Origin: Candidatus Nanopelagicales bacterium
Lineage (GTDB): Bacteria; Actinomycetota; Actinomycetes; S36-B12; UBA10799
Length of the DNA: 5,542 nt
NCBI GenBank assembly: GCA_030699055.1
Contig: JAUYKX010000017.1
Coordinates: 1 to 5,542, forward strand
Direction of reading: 5' to 3'
The notes beneath the pieces were generated by a model. The model ran no database searches, had not been told where the DNA came from, and was given only the letters and a program-made list of their open reading frames with translations. Both the position numbers and the translations under genes were made by a program. Positions 1-5,542 of the stretch are shown in pieces (position 1 is the first letter of the stretch; each line of letters starts with the position of its first letter).

Positions 1-148
1 GGTATTCGGGCGATCCAAGCGCAGCTAGTCCCCCTGCCGATTAGTTCACCCCCAGGGGCTGCGGTGTTGTGCCCGGGGTCAGGCAGCGTGATTCGCGAGT
101 CGCCGTTCGATTTTGGCATCCTGCGTGCGACGACGAGGGTCCGCGTAA

Positions 149-325
149 TGGCGTGCTCACAGCACGATGCACGGTCCGCCCATGGCCACCCGGATCGATG
201 GCATCAACCCGGCCGAGCTGACCCGGCAGATCACGGTCATCCAAATGCAACTGTTCGACCGTGCCAAGGCCAAGACCGAGGCCCTCGCCGCCGCCCGCAC
301 GAGCTGCCGGAAATGCCCTTCGCGA
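149..325 (+). pseudogene. Possible relic of a coding-sequence 3' end (unidentified)
   Basis: This stretch is open from just after a TAA at 146-148 to a TGA at 323-325. An internal ATG at 182 would give 48 residues. The part after that ATG reads like real protein: it begins MATRIDGINPAEL and continues as an amphipathic, Gln/Lys/Ala-rich helix to about base 300, after which the quality drops (Arg/Cys-rich end). The helical end resembles the C-terminal tails of some actinobacterial transposases or integrases as I remember them, but I cannot name a family. No Shine-Dalgarno stands before the ATG, and no catalytic domain or terminal inverted repeats are visible. It could be the decayed 3' end of a mobile-element gene, a tiny gene, or chance. 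Confidence 0.3.
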
Positions 326-330
326 TGACG

Positions 331-336
331 TACAGT
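331..336 (+). promoter_or_regulatory. Weak candidate -10 element for the operon
   Basis: The hexamer TACAGT fits the loose TANNNT consensus of actinobacterial housekeeping promoters and would give a leader of roughly 25 nt before the ATG at 369. No good -35 hexamer lies 16-19 nt upstream, so this is only a candidate. The operon could equally be transcribed from further upstream. Confidence 0.2.
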
Positions 337-368
337 TGGCGAATCGTCACGACCAACGGGAATTGATC

Positions 369-1316
369 ATGGGCATGCACTTGACGGACGCACCGGTTGA
401 CCCGGGTGTGTCCGCAGCGTCGCAGGAAGGCAGAGACGAAAGGTTGATCCTCGTCTTGAAGCGCGGTCTACCCGCGCTCGTTCGCGCGATGCGGCCAACA
501 CAATGGGTCAAGAACCTGCTCGTGTTCATCGCCCCGGTGGGCGCCGGACTGGCTGCGGCTAGCGCGCCATTGACGAACGGGCTGCTCGTGCTTGTGATGT
601 TCTGCGCCGCATCGTCAGCGGTCTACTTGGTAAACGACACCGTCGACGCGCCCGAGGACCGACAGCACCCGCGCAAGAAGTACCGACCAATCGCATCAGG
701 AGCACTGGGCGCACGTGCGGCCCTTGTGGCGGCGGGACTCCTGGCTCTGGTGGCGATAATGATCGGCGGGCTGCTTCCGGATCCAGTCCTGTTGATCGTA
801 ATCGGATACGTCTGCCTGCAAGTCGCTTACGCCCTCGGCCTCAAACGAGTCGCCGTCGTAGAAATGGCTGCAGTTGCCTCGGGCTTTGTGTTGCGTGTGA
901 TCGCCGGTGCCGCAGCAGTTGCTCTCACGCCCTCCATCTGGCTGCTGACAGTGACGGCGTCGGGGGCTCTAGCAATCGTCAGCGGTAAGCGCTTGAGCGA
1001 GTCTCTTGCCAAACACGCCGGAACGACCAGACAGGTGCTTGAGGAGTACAGCCCCGATTTCCTGAGGGCAGTGCTAACGATCGCTTCCACTGCATTGGTG
1101 ATGAGCTACACCTTGTGGGCCTTCGCCGCAGTGGTTCAGGTGCGGCCAGTTCTGGTGCAACTCAGTGTCGTACCGCTACTTGTGGCGTTGATGCGGTACT
1201 TGATGGACGCTTTCAACGCCCGCACCGAACGCCCAGAGGGATTGATCAGCGATCGATGGCTCGTAGGGCTGGGGATGATCTGGCTTGCGCTCGTGCTGTT
1301 CGGGACAAACTTCTGA
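369..1316 (+). CDS. Decaprenyl-phosphate phosphoribosyltransferase, UbiA superfamily
   Basis: This integral membrane prenyltransferase-fold enzyme should transfer 5-phosphoribose from PRPP to decaprenyl phosphate, the first committed step to decaprenylphosphoryl-ribose and -arabinose. The 315-residue product is close to the about 302 residues of the mycobacterial enzyme Rv3806c. Visible landmarks are RPTQWVKN at 42-49; the metal-binding NDxxDxxxD motif at 89-97 (N89, D90, D93, D97), followed by HP..K..RPIASG at 100-111; LKRVAVVE at 158-165; LRVIAGAAA at 175-183; and GKR..E at 206-211. About eight or nine hydrophobic segments are present. The ATG at 369 is preferred because GGGA at 358-361 stands 7 nt upstream; ATG 375 is the alternative. 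An in-frame ATG at 261 would add a Pro/Arg-rich tail that looks like untranslated leader. The N-terminal cytosolic extension of about 38 residues is not conserved in character. The gene heads the operon. The family assignment is secure; the exact acceptor is inferred. Confidence 0.93.
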   Translation: MGMHLTDAPVDPGVSAASQEGRDERLILVLKRGLPALVRAMRPTQWVKNLLVFIAPVGAGLAAASAPLTNGLLVLVMFCAASSAVYLVNDTVDAPEDRQHPRKKYRPIASGALGARAALVAAGLLALVAIMIGGLLPDPVLLIVIGYVCLQVAYALGLKRVAVVEMAAVASGFVLRVIAGAAAVALTPSIWLLTVTASGALAIVSGKRLSESLAKHAGTTRQVLEEYSPDFLRAVLTIASTALVMSYTLWAFAAVVQVRPVLVQLSVVPLLVALMRYLMDAFNARTERPEGLISDRWLVGLGMIWLALVLFGTNF

Positions 1317-1323
1317 TGTGCGG

Positions 1324-2466
1324 ATGAGTCCCGACCAGCGCTACGACCTCGTGGTTGCATTGAGTTACTACACGCCATATGTGAGCGGCTTGACGAACGT
1401 TGCGCGTGATGTTGCCGAGTTCGCGGCAAGGTCAGGGCTGTCCGTTGCCGTCGTGACTTCGCAACATGTGACCACCGCTCCTCGCCGCCAGATCCTTAAC
1501 GGGGTTTTCGTCTATCGCGAACCCGTGATAGCCCACCTGGACCGCGCCGTTCTCTCCCCGCGGTTCCTGGCCACGACTGTGCGGCTGGGGCGGCGATCGC
1601 GCATGCTGAACCTCCACATGCCACTGCCCGAGGCGGGTGCAATCGCTTTGTTGTGCCCATCGACTCCGCTGGTCCTGACCTACCAATGCGATCCTCCCGA
1701 AGGCATGGGCGGCCGGAACGAAATGATCAGGCGCATGCTCGACACGTCAAGTCGGGTTGCGATCAACCGAGCATCAATCGTCGTGCCATCCACGTTGGAC
1801 TACGCCCGACACAGCAGAATTCTCAAGTCGGTTGAGACGGATCGCCTCGTACCAATACCGCCTCCTACCAAATCGCGAGCGGGCGGGTGCGCCTCGTATC
1901 GCGAGACGGCGGGTACGCACGTTGGCTTCATGGGACGGATTACCTCGGAGAAGGGCCTCGACGTCCTGATCAATGCGTTTCTGACGCAGGCGGATTCAAC
2001 TGACAGGCTTCTGATTGCGGGCGAAGGCGAGGTGTTGGCGGGCGGTCCTGCAAAGGAATCGGCGATGCGCGCGGCTGACGGAGATGAACGAGTTCGATTC
2101 CTGGGGCACATTCCGGAGCACAAGGTGGCCGACTTCTACGCGTCACTGGACATCTTTGCTCTACCGTCAACCAACAGTTTCGAGGCGTTCGGAATCGTGC
2201 AGGTCGAAGCGCTTCTGTCAGGCGTCCCTGTGATCGCTTCGGACCTTCCTGGCGTGCGGGTACCCGTTGAGACCACCGGCGGAGGGCGTGTCGTCTCTCC
2301 CGGCGACGTCGCGGGTCTGACTCGGGCGCTGCGAGAACTGCGTGACCAACCACCGGAGCGAGCTGCGGTGATGGTAAACGCGAACAAAGCCTTCTCCGCC
2401 AACCGATCCCTGGATCCGTACTTGGATCTGCACCGGCGGTTTGCGCGGGAGCTAGCGCCCCAGTGA
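1324..2466 (+). CDS. GT4-family (GT-B fold) glycosyltransferase
   Basis: A 380-residue retaining-type glycosyltransferase, normal length for GT4. It should move a sugar from a nucleotide-sugar donor to a glycan or lipid acceptor at the cytoplasmic membrane face. The N-terminal Rossmann half carries the acceptor-side loop SYYTPYVSGLTN (14-25), NLH (96-98) and a YQCD segment (120-123). The C-terminal donor half carries GRI..EKG (204-211; R205 and K210 are the usual phosphate contacts), AGEGE (232-236) and the EX7E motif, E287 to E295, followed by the usual GVPVIASDLPGV stretch. No membrane span is evident. ATG 1324 lies 7 nt after the previous stop, with only a weak Shine-Dalgarno, so coupling to the upstream gene is likely. 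In-frame GTG 1318 is an alternative start. Its stop overlaps the next start by 4 nt. Donor sugar and acceptor cannot be read from sequence; the GT4 call is firm. Confidence 0.93.
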   Translation: MSPDQRYDLVVALSYYTPYVSGLTNVARDVAEFAARSGLSVAVVTSQHVTTAPRRQILNGVFVYREPVIAHLDRAVLSPRFLATTVRLGRRSRMLNLHMPLPEAGAIALLCPSTPLVLTYQCDPPEGMGGRNEMIRRMLDTSSRVAINRASIVVPSTLDYARHSRILKSVETDRLVPIPPPTKSRAGGCASYRETAGTHVGFMGRITSEKGLDVLINAFLTQADSTDRLLIAGEGEVLAGGPAKESAMRAADGDERVRFLGHIPEHKVADFYASLDIFALPSTNSFEAFGIVQVEALLSGVPVIASDLPGVRVPVETTGGGRVVSPGDVAGLTRALRELRDQPPERAAVMVNANKAFSANRSLDPYLDLHRRFARELAPQ

Positions 2467-4436
2467 TCGGGCTGGCGCTCGCGTTAGGAGCTTTGGCCGC
2501 ATGCTTCGCGTTTGGCCTCGGCGTGATCGGTATTTTTTCTGCGGGTCGGCGTCCGATTTCGACTGCCTGGCATGCAGTGCCCTTGGGGTTGGCCGCCTGG
2601 GTGTGCGTCGTGATGTACGCCAGCCTGTTGCCGTGGGGACGGGTTTCGCTCCTCGCTGGATTGATCGTGCTCGGGGCGGTCGGTGCCGTGGGCATAGTTC
2701 GGCTTGCTCGACGAAACCTCCTGCTTTACGCAGTCCGAATGGCGCTGCCGACGGTACTTGTGGCCGCTGCCGTGTCGATCATGTACCTAGTCCCATGGCT
2801 AACCGACGGATCTCTCGCCGGCGCGCTTCATTTCACTTCGAATCACGACGCATTCCACTTTGGATCGGGTGCCACGTGGCTTCTCGATCATCCAGCAACT
2901 GATGTGCCCCGGGTTGGCGAGCACTTCGATTCCGGCGCGGACAGCCCCGCTTTCTCACCTGCTGCGGGCACATTCGGAAAACCGCTCCGATTCGGTTTCG
3001 AAGCGGTCTTCTCGTCGCTGCTCGCCGTGACTGGCCAGTCTGCGTACGTGGCGTGGCCTGCCGTTGCCGCCATATCGGCTGGCCTGGTGGGCGCATCGGG
3101 AACTGGCCTGGCGCTCGCGATAACCCGCCGCGTTCTGCCGTCGGTCTGTGCTGGAATCGCCGTCGGGGCCGCTCCGATGGTCGTCATCCAGGTTGCTAAC
3201 CAGAACGGCGCGAGCACGATGGGCATCGCGCTGGCATTGGTATTTCTGACCCTCTGGTGGCAGTTCCTGGTGACTGCGAACGACTCTCAACCGCGTTATG
3301 CCTCATTGGCGCTCACCGGCCTCGCACTCGGCGCAACCATCGCAGTCTATTGGGAGGTGCTTCCCTCAATCTTGATTGCGTTGATCTTGTCTGGGGCATG
3401 GGCGGGCATGCACTTGGGCCTTCGGCAAGCGGTCATCCGACTTGCGGTGGTAATCGCCAGTTGCGCGGTCTTCGCCGCCTACCCGCTGTATGTTGCCGCG
3501 CGTTCGCTGTCGACGGTTGGGGGCGCAAACCCCGTATTCCGGTCACCATTCATTGACGAGCCAGCCAGCAACTACGCCTCATGGCTGCTCGGCACAGCTC
3601 ATTACGGCGGGCCGGACGCATCCATACCCCCCGTGGGTTGGCAACTATGGCTGGGCTTGAGCTTCCTTCTCATCCTCACAGTCGGCCTCGGATCTGTAGC
3701 CAGAGTTCGAGGTATGGCGCCCATCGCCGGCGGCCTCGTTGTGTCTCTCTTGGGAGGGTGGTGGTGGTGGGGCATGCACAACCCCAACCCATACACGCAA
3801 CGCCGATTCATTGAATGCGCGGCGGTACTGGTCATCGCCGCCGGAGCCGCTGGCTGGGCAAGGCTCGCGACCAGCGTTCGCGGAATGGCCCCAGAGCCGG
3901 GTGACAGTCCGGGTCTCCACGGCGAGAACGGCCACAGCGTTGCGGCTCGCACCCCTCGAATCAGGGCGATTGTTGCCACCGTTGTCCTCGTTTCGGGCGC
4001 ATCTTGGTACTCCGCCGAAGCCGTGACGATGCAAGACGCCTACCCGGCCCGAGGACGCGAGCAAAACTACGCTGACACAAAGGCGTTATTGGAGCGAGCA
4101 CCCGGGCCGATTTTGGTGTCGGTCCATGATCTGCTCGACCAAGCGTGGGTCGCTCTGAACCTCGCGGATCGACCGAATACGCAGTACCTGACACCGTGTT
4201 CATGCCTAATTGGTCGGACGATGCAGCCATACCTGTCCTCGGCCAGACCCGCGTCGATCCTGATCGACACCCGGCACGGCACAGCGTCGGGCGACATCAA
4301 GCTGATTGCGCGACAAGCCGACATCAAGCTGCTCCTGGTCGGGTCTGGGGCAGTAAGGGTCCGCGCGCAGAACCCAACAGGTCAGACTGTGGAAGTCGCC
4401 TACCCGGGTCTCCGCAAGAGCGGAGACCCAAAGTGA
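2463..4436 (+). CDS. Large multi-pass membrane protein, GT-C-like, surface glycan assembly
   Basis: The 657-residue product has about 12-14 hydrophobic segments, the first four near residues 2-27, 38-57, 61-79 and 93-113. A hydrophilic loop at about 114-195 contains NHDAF (127-131). An acidic residue in the first large outer loop is typical of GT-C glycosyltransferases that use polyprenyl-phosphate sugars, so D129 is a candidate catalytic residue. Further spans lie to about 470, including a run of four Trp (433-436) followed by MHNPNPYTQRRF (438-449), which may bind a phosphate-bearing lipid. After the last span (about 500-518) comes a soluble, probably extracytoplasmic domain of about 140 residues with a CSC motif (C579, C581). 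The GTG at 2463 overlaps the previous stop by 4 nt; GGGAG at 2447-2451 lies 11 nt upstream. I do not recognise a named family. GT-C transferase is my best guess; a polymerase or other glycan-assembly membrane protein is possible. Confidence 0.75.
   Translation: MIGLALALGALAACFAFGLGVIGIFSAGRRPISTAWHAVPLGLAAWVCVVMYASLLPWGRVSLLAGLIVLGAVGAVGIVRLARRNLLLYAVRMALPTVLVAAAVSIMYLVPWLTDGSLAGALHFTSNHDAFHFGSGATWLLDHPATDVPRVGEHFDSGADSPAFSPAAGTFGKPLRFGFEAVFSSLLAVTGQSAYVAWPAVAAISAGLVGASGTGLALAITRRVLPSVCAGIAVGAAPMVVIQVANQNGASTMGIALALVFLTLWWQFLVTANDSQPRYASLALTGLALGATIAVYWEVLPSILIALILSGAWAGMHLGLRQAVIRLAVVIASCAVFAAYPLYVAARSLSTVGGANPVFRSPFIDEPASNYASWLLGTAHYGGPDASIPPVGWQLWLGLSFLLILTVGLGSVARVRGMAPIAGGLVVSLLGGWWWWGMHNPNPYTQRRFIECAAVLVIAAGAAGWARLATSVRGMAPEPGDSPGLHGENGHSVAARTPRIRAIVATVVLVSGASWYSAEAVTMQDAYPARGREQNYADTKALLERAPGPILVSVHDLLDQAWVALNLADRPNTQYLTPCSCLIGRTMQPYLSSARPASILIDTRHGTASGDIKLIARQADIKLLLVGSGAVRVRAQNPTGQTVEVAYPGLRKSGDPK
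4406..4429 (+). promoter_or_regulatory. Perfect 10-bp hairpin burying the downstream Shine-Dalgarno
   Basis: GGGTCTCCGC (4406-4415) and its exact reverse complement GCGGAGACCC (4420-4429) flank an AAGA loop. The stem lies in the last codons of the membrane-protein gene. Its 3' arm contains GGAG (4422-4425), placed 7 nt before the GTG at 4433, so the folded mRNA would hide that ribosome binding site until ribosomes finishing the upstream gene open it. The stem is followed by AAAGTGACTC with no T-run, so a classical intrinsic terminator is unlikely, though U-less hairpin terminators have been proposed in actinobacteria. The structure is seen; the function is inferred. Confidence 0.6.
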
Positions 4437-4531
4437 CTCAACACGAGGCAGGGTCCTTGCACAACCTCTTGCCGTGCGACCATTCTTCGAGCGGAAATGC
4501 CCTGATCAACCACCGTTGGGAGCCCCTGTGA
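4433..4531 (+). CDS. Possible 32-residue micro-ORF linking two operon genes
   Basis: This small frame starts with GTG inside a GTGA overlap with the membrane-protein stop and ends with TGA inside a GTGA overlap with the methyltransferase start. GGAG at 4422-4425 stands 7 nt before its start, a good Shine-Dalgarno. The predicted product is hydrophilic, rich in His, Ser and Asn, with one Cys at residue 15 and one Trp at residue 29; it has no hydrophobic span and matches nothing I recognise. It may exist mainly to carry ribosomes from the membrane-protein gene to the methyltransferase. Alternatively it is a chance frame in a 91-nt spacer, or the methyltransferase starts further upstream (its frame is open there, with GTG at 4474). 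Existence as a stable protein is uncertain. Confidence 0.4.
   Translation: MTQHEAGSLHNLLPCDHSSSGNALINHRWEPL
4518..4522 (+). promoter_or_regulatory. Ribosome binding site fixing the methyltransferase start
   Basis: GGGAG stands 5 nt before the GTG at 4528. It supports that codon as the start, since the frame is open further upstream and no comparably placed Shine-Dalgarno was seen for GTG 4474. The site lies inside the last codons of the micro-ORF. Confidence 0.6.
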
Positions 4532-5542
4532 CTGGAGACCGCCCCGAGCCGGAGATTAGAAAGATCGCCGACGACAGCGGTTTGTCCGTGTCCGACGCCG
4601 CCGATTTCGACCCGGAACCCACATTCATCTCCTACGCCCAGCACGGTGAGGACGTCGTGTTGTGGCGCGCCCTGCGGCACGTCTCTCCTGGGAACTATGT
4701 GGATGTTGGGGCATCGGACCCAACGGCGGACTCGGTGACCAGGGCGCTCTACGAGCGTGGCTGGGCGGGAATCGACGTGGAGCCCACGCCAACCGCAGCC
4801 GCAGCTCTGCGGGCCGCGCGCCCCCGCGATGTAGTCGTCGAGTGTGCCGCTGGCGCCGAGTGCGGCGAACTGACGCTCTTTGAAGTTCTGGGCGACGGTA
4901 CGGGCCTATCTACTGGGGCTCCCGAGCACGCGCACTCGGCCGCCAATCGGGGATACGAGGTCCGGGAAATCGCGGTGCCGGTGCGGACCCTCGATGAAAT
5001 TCTTGAGGAACTCTGGCCGAGCGACCGCGCGCTACATTTTCTCAAGATCGACGTAGAGGGCGCGGAAGCAGCCGTTCTCGAAGGGTGTGACCTGGAACGG
5101 TGGCGCCCATGGGTGGTGGTCATCGAAGCCACGGAACCCAACAGCACGAAATCGACTCGCGACGAATTCGAGTCGGCGCTGACCAGCCGCGGATACCGAG
5201 CCACGCTTTTCGACGGTCTCAATCTCTACTTTGTGTCCCCGGACCATCCCGAACTGGAAACAGACCTGTCATATCCGGCTGGTCTACCGGACAATTTCCT
5301 GAGCAACCGATTAAAGACCGTGATGGATCGATGGGATCAGGCAGAGGTCCGGGCGGCCGAAGCGGCGGCGGCTGCCGCAGCAGCTGATGCGGCGGCGGCC
5401 GAAGCGGCGGCGGCGGCCGAAGCAGCTGATGCGGCGGCGGCCCAATGGCGCGATCACTGGGCGACCGCGAGTGCACACACCGTCGAGGCGGCGGCCCGGG
5501 CGCGGCGTCAGGCGAAGCAGCTCCGAGCCGACGTGCGCCGGG
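4528..5542 (+). CDS. FkbM-family SAM-dependent methyltransferase with Ala-rich tail (3' end beyond window)
   Basis: The frame is open from GTG 4528 to the window end (338 codons seen, no stop). After a hydrophilic leader of about 33 residues comes a typical FkbM domain starting at ISYAQHGEDVVLW. The SAM-binding motif I is DVGASD (59-64), the acidic residue ending the second strand is E85 in GIDVEP, and the family signature LKIDVEGAE is at 172-180, followed by a VVIEATEP strand. The domain ends near residue 235. FkbM enzymes usually O-methylate sugars or natural products, and here a sugar of the operon's glycan is the likely target (inference). From about 275 the protein turns into an Ala/Glu/Asp-rich helix with a 14-residue tandem duplication (276-303), then a basic helix rich in Ala and Arg, suggesting a coiled-coil or scaffold extension, possibly leading to another domain beyond the window. 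It overlaps the micro-ORF stop by 4 nt. Confidence 0.9.
   Translation, partial: MTGDRPEPEIRKIADDSGLSVSDAADFDPEPTFISYAQHGEDVVLWRALRHVSPGNYVDVGASDPTADSVTRALYERGWAGIDVEPTPTAAAALRAARPRDVVVECAAGAECGELTLFEVLGDGTGLSTGAPEHAHSAANRGYEVREIAVPVRTLDEILEELWPSDRALHFLKIDVEGAEAAVLEGCDLERWRPWVVVIEATEPNSTKSTRDEFESALTSRGYRATLFDGLNLYFVSPDHPELETDLSYPAGLPDNFLSNRLKTVMDRWDQAEVRAAEAAAAAAAADAAAAEAAAAAEAADAAAAQWRDHWATASAHTVEAAARARRQAKQLRADVRR
5353..5436 (+). repeat. 42-bp in-frame tandem duplication, Ala-rich tail
   Basis: Two adjacent 42-bp units, 5353-5394 and 5395-5436, differ at only two bases (GCT/GCG in codon 7 and GCA/GAA in codon 9). A third copy begins (GCGGCC) before diverging at CAATGG. Each encodes 14 residues, two heptads, of nearly pure Ala with Glu at position 3 and Asp at position 12; the second unit gains a Glu at position 9. 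Adjacent exact and near-exact GCG runs make this a likely slippage site. Confidence 0.85.

Larger units (their letters stand above)
1..368. other. Upstream region without an intact gene
   Basis: I see no convincing complete gene here. One + strand frame stays open from base 1 to 366, but its translation is rich in Arg, His and Pro, shows no family motif and has no good start, which is typical of a chance open frame in GC-rich DNA. A second frame holds the possible gene remnant at 149-325. A small inverted repeat lies at 152-166 (6-bp stem, 3-nt loop) with no T-run after it, so it is not a clear terminator. The 7-mer GGTCCGC occurs at 138-144 and 173-179. The last 40 bases carry a weak promoter candidate and the ribosome binding site of the first operon gene. 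No tRNA, CRISPR or complete insertion sequence was found. Confidence 0.6.

Noticed and set aside
95..130. tRNA-like T-arm (GTTCGATTTT near 107-116)
   Set aside because: The flanking bases do not form the required T-stem, and no acceptor or anticodon arm could be assembled.
152..166. Short inverted repeat CGTGCT/AGCACG as terminator or operator
   Set aside because: A 6-bp stem with a 3-nt loop and no T-run is expected by chance in GC-rich DNA, and nothing nearby gives it a role.
1..366. Open + strand frame through the upstream region
   Set aside because: It has no recognisable motif and a Pro/Arg/His-rich composition typical of out-of-frame GC-rich DNA. No start with a ribosome binding site was found.
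261..368. In-frame N-terminal extension of the UbiA-family protein from ATG 261
   Set aside because: The added 36 residues are Pro/Arg/Ala-rich, have no Shine-Dalgarno, overlap the upstream relic frame and are absent from the known family. ATG 369 has GGGA 7 nt upstream.
1970..2695. Long 241-codon open frame on the - strand
   Set aside because: It lies opposite two well-supported genes, its translation is Arg/Pro/Ala-rich low-complexity, and it has no domain motif. It is a shadow of GC-biased third positions.
4406..4429. Hairpin as an intrinsic terminator
   Set aside because: There is no T-run after the stem, and the next frames start within a few bases, so termination here would cut the operon. 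Kept as a regulatory hairpin instead.
2484..5313. In-frame TTA leucine codons (2484, 4086, 5311) as bldA-type control
   Set aside because: Only three such codons are seen, and nothing shows that the organism is a Streptomyces with bldA-dependent regulation.
5219..5476. Proline-repeat open frame on the - strand opposite the alanine tail
   Set aside because: The Pro/Leu repeats are simply the antisense of the GCG/GCC alanine codons. The + strand frame has a continuous FkbM domain.

Overview
The window looks like chromosomal DNA from a high-GC Gram-positive bacterium (Actinomycetota). The coding frames are strongly G/C-biased at third positions, GTG starts are common, and the first gene is a close match in motif order to the mycobacterial decaprenyl-phosphate phosphoribosyltransferase (Rv3806c type). 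No genus is claimed. The content is a cell-surface glycan or glycolipid gene cluster, all on the + strand.

Layout. Bases 1-368 hold no convincing intact gene. They contain a short open stretch (149-325) that may be the decayed 3' end of some coding sequence, and a weak promoter candidate ahead of the first gene. A tight unidirectional operon follows: a UbiA-family decaprenyl-phosphate phosphoribosyltransferase (369-1316); a GT4 glycosyltransferase (1324-2466); a large multi-pass membrane protein with GT-C-like architecture (2463-4436); a possible 32-residue micro-ORF (4433-4531); and an FkbM-type SAM-dependent methyltransferase with an alanine-rich C-terminal tail (4528 to beyond the window end). 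Gaps are 7 nt or less, and three successive junctions are 4-nt GTGA overlaps.

How the genes may work together (inference). The UbiA-like enzyme would make decaprenylphosphoryl-5-phosphoribose, the precursor of lipid-linked pentofuranose donors. The cytoplasmic GT4 enzyme would add a sugar from a nucleotide donor to a growing glycan. The polytopic protein could use a polyprenyl-phosphate-linked sugar on the outer face of the membrane or act on the assembled glycan. The FkbM enzyme could O-methylate a sugar. None of the usual arabinogalactan partners (GlfT, Emb, Aft) is visible, so this may be a dedicated accessory glycan locus.

Most notable details: a perfect 10-bp hairpin at the end of the membrane-protein gene that buries the Shine-Dalgarno of the micro-ORF; the micro-ORF itself, with 4-nt overlaps to both neighbours; and a 42-bp (14-residue) near-perfect tandem duplication in the methyltransferase tail.
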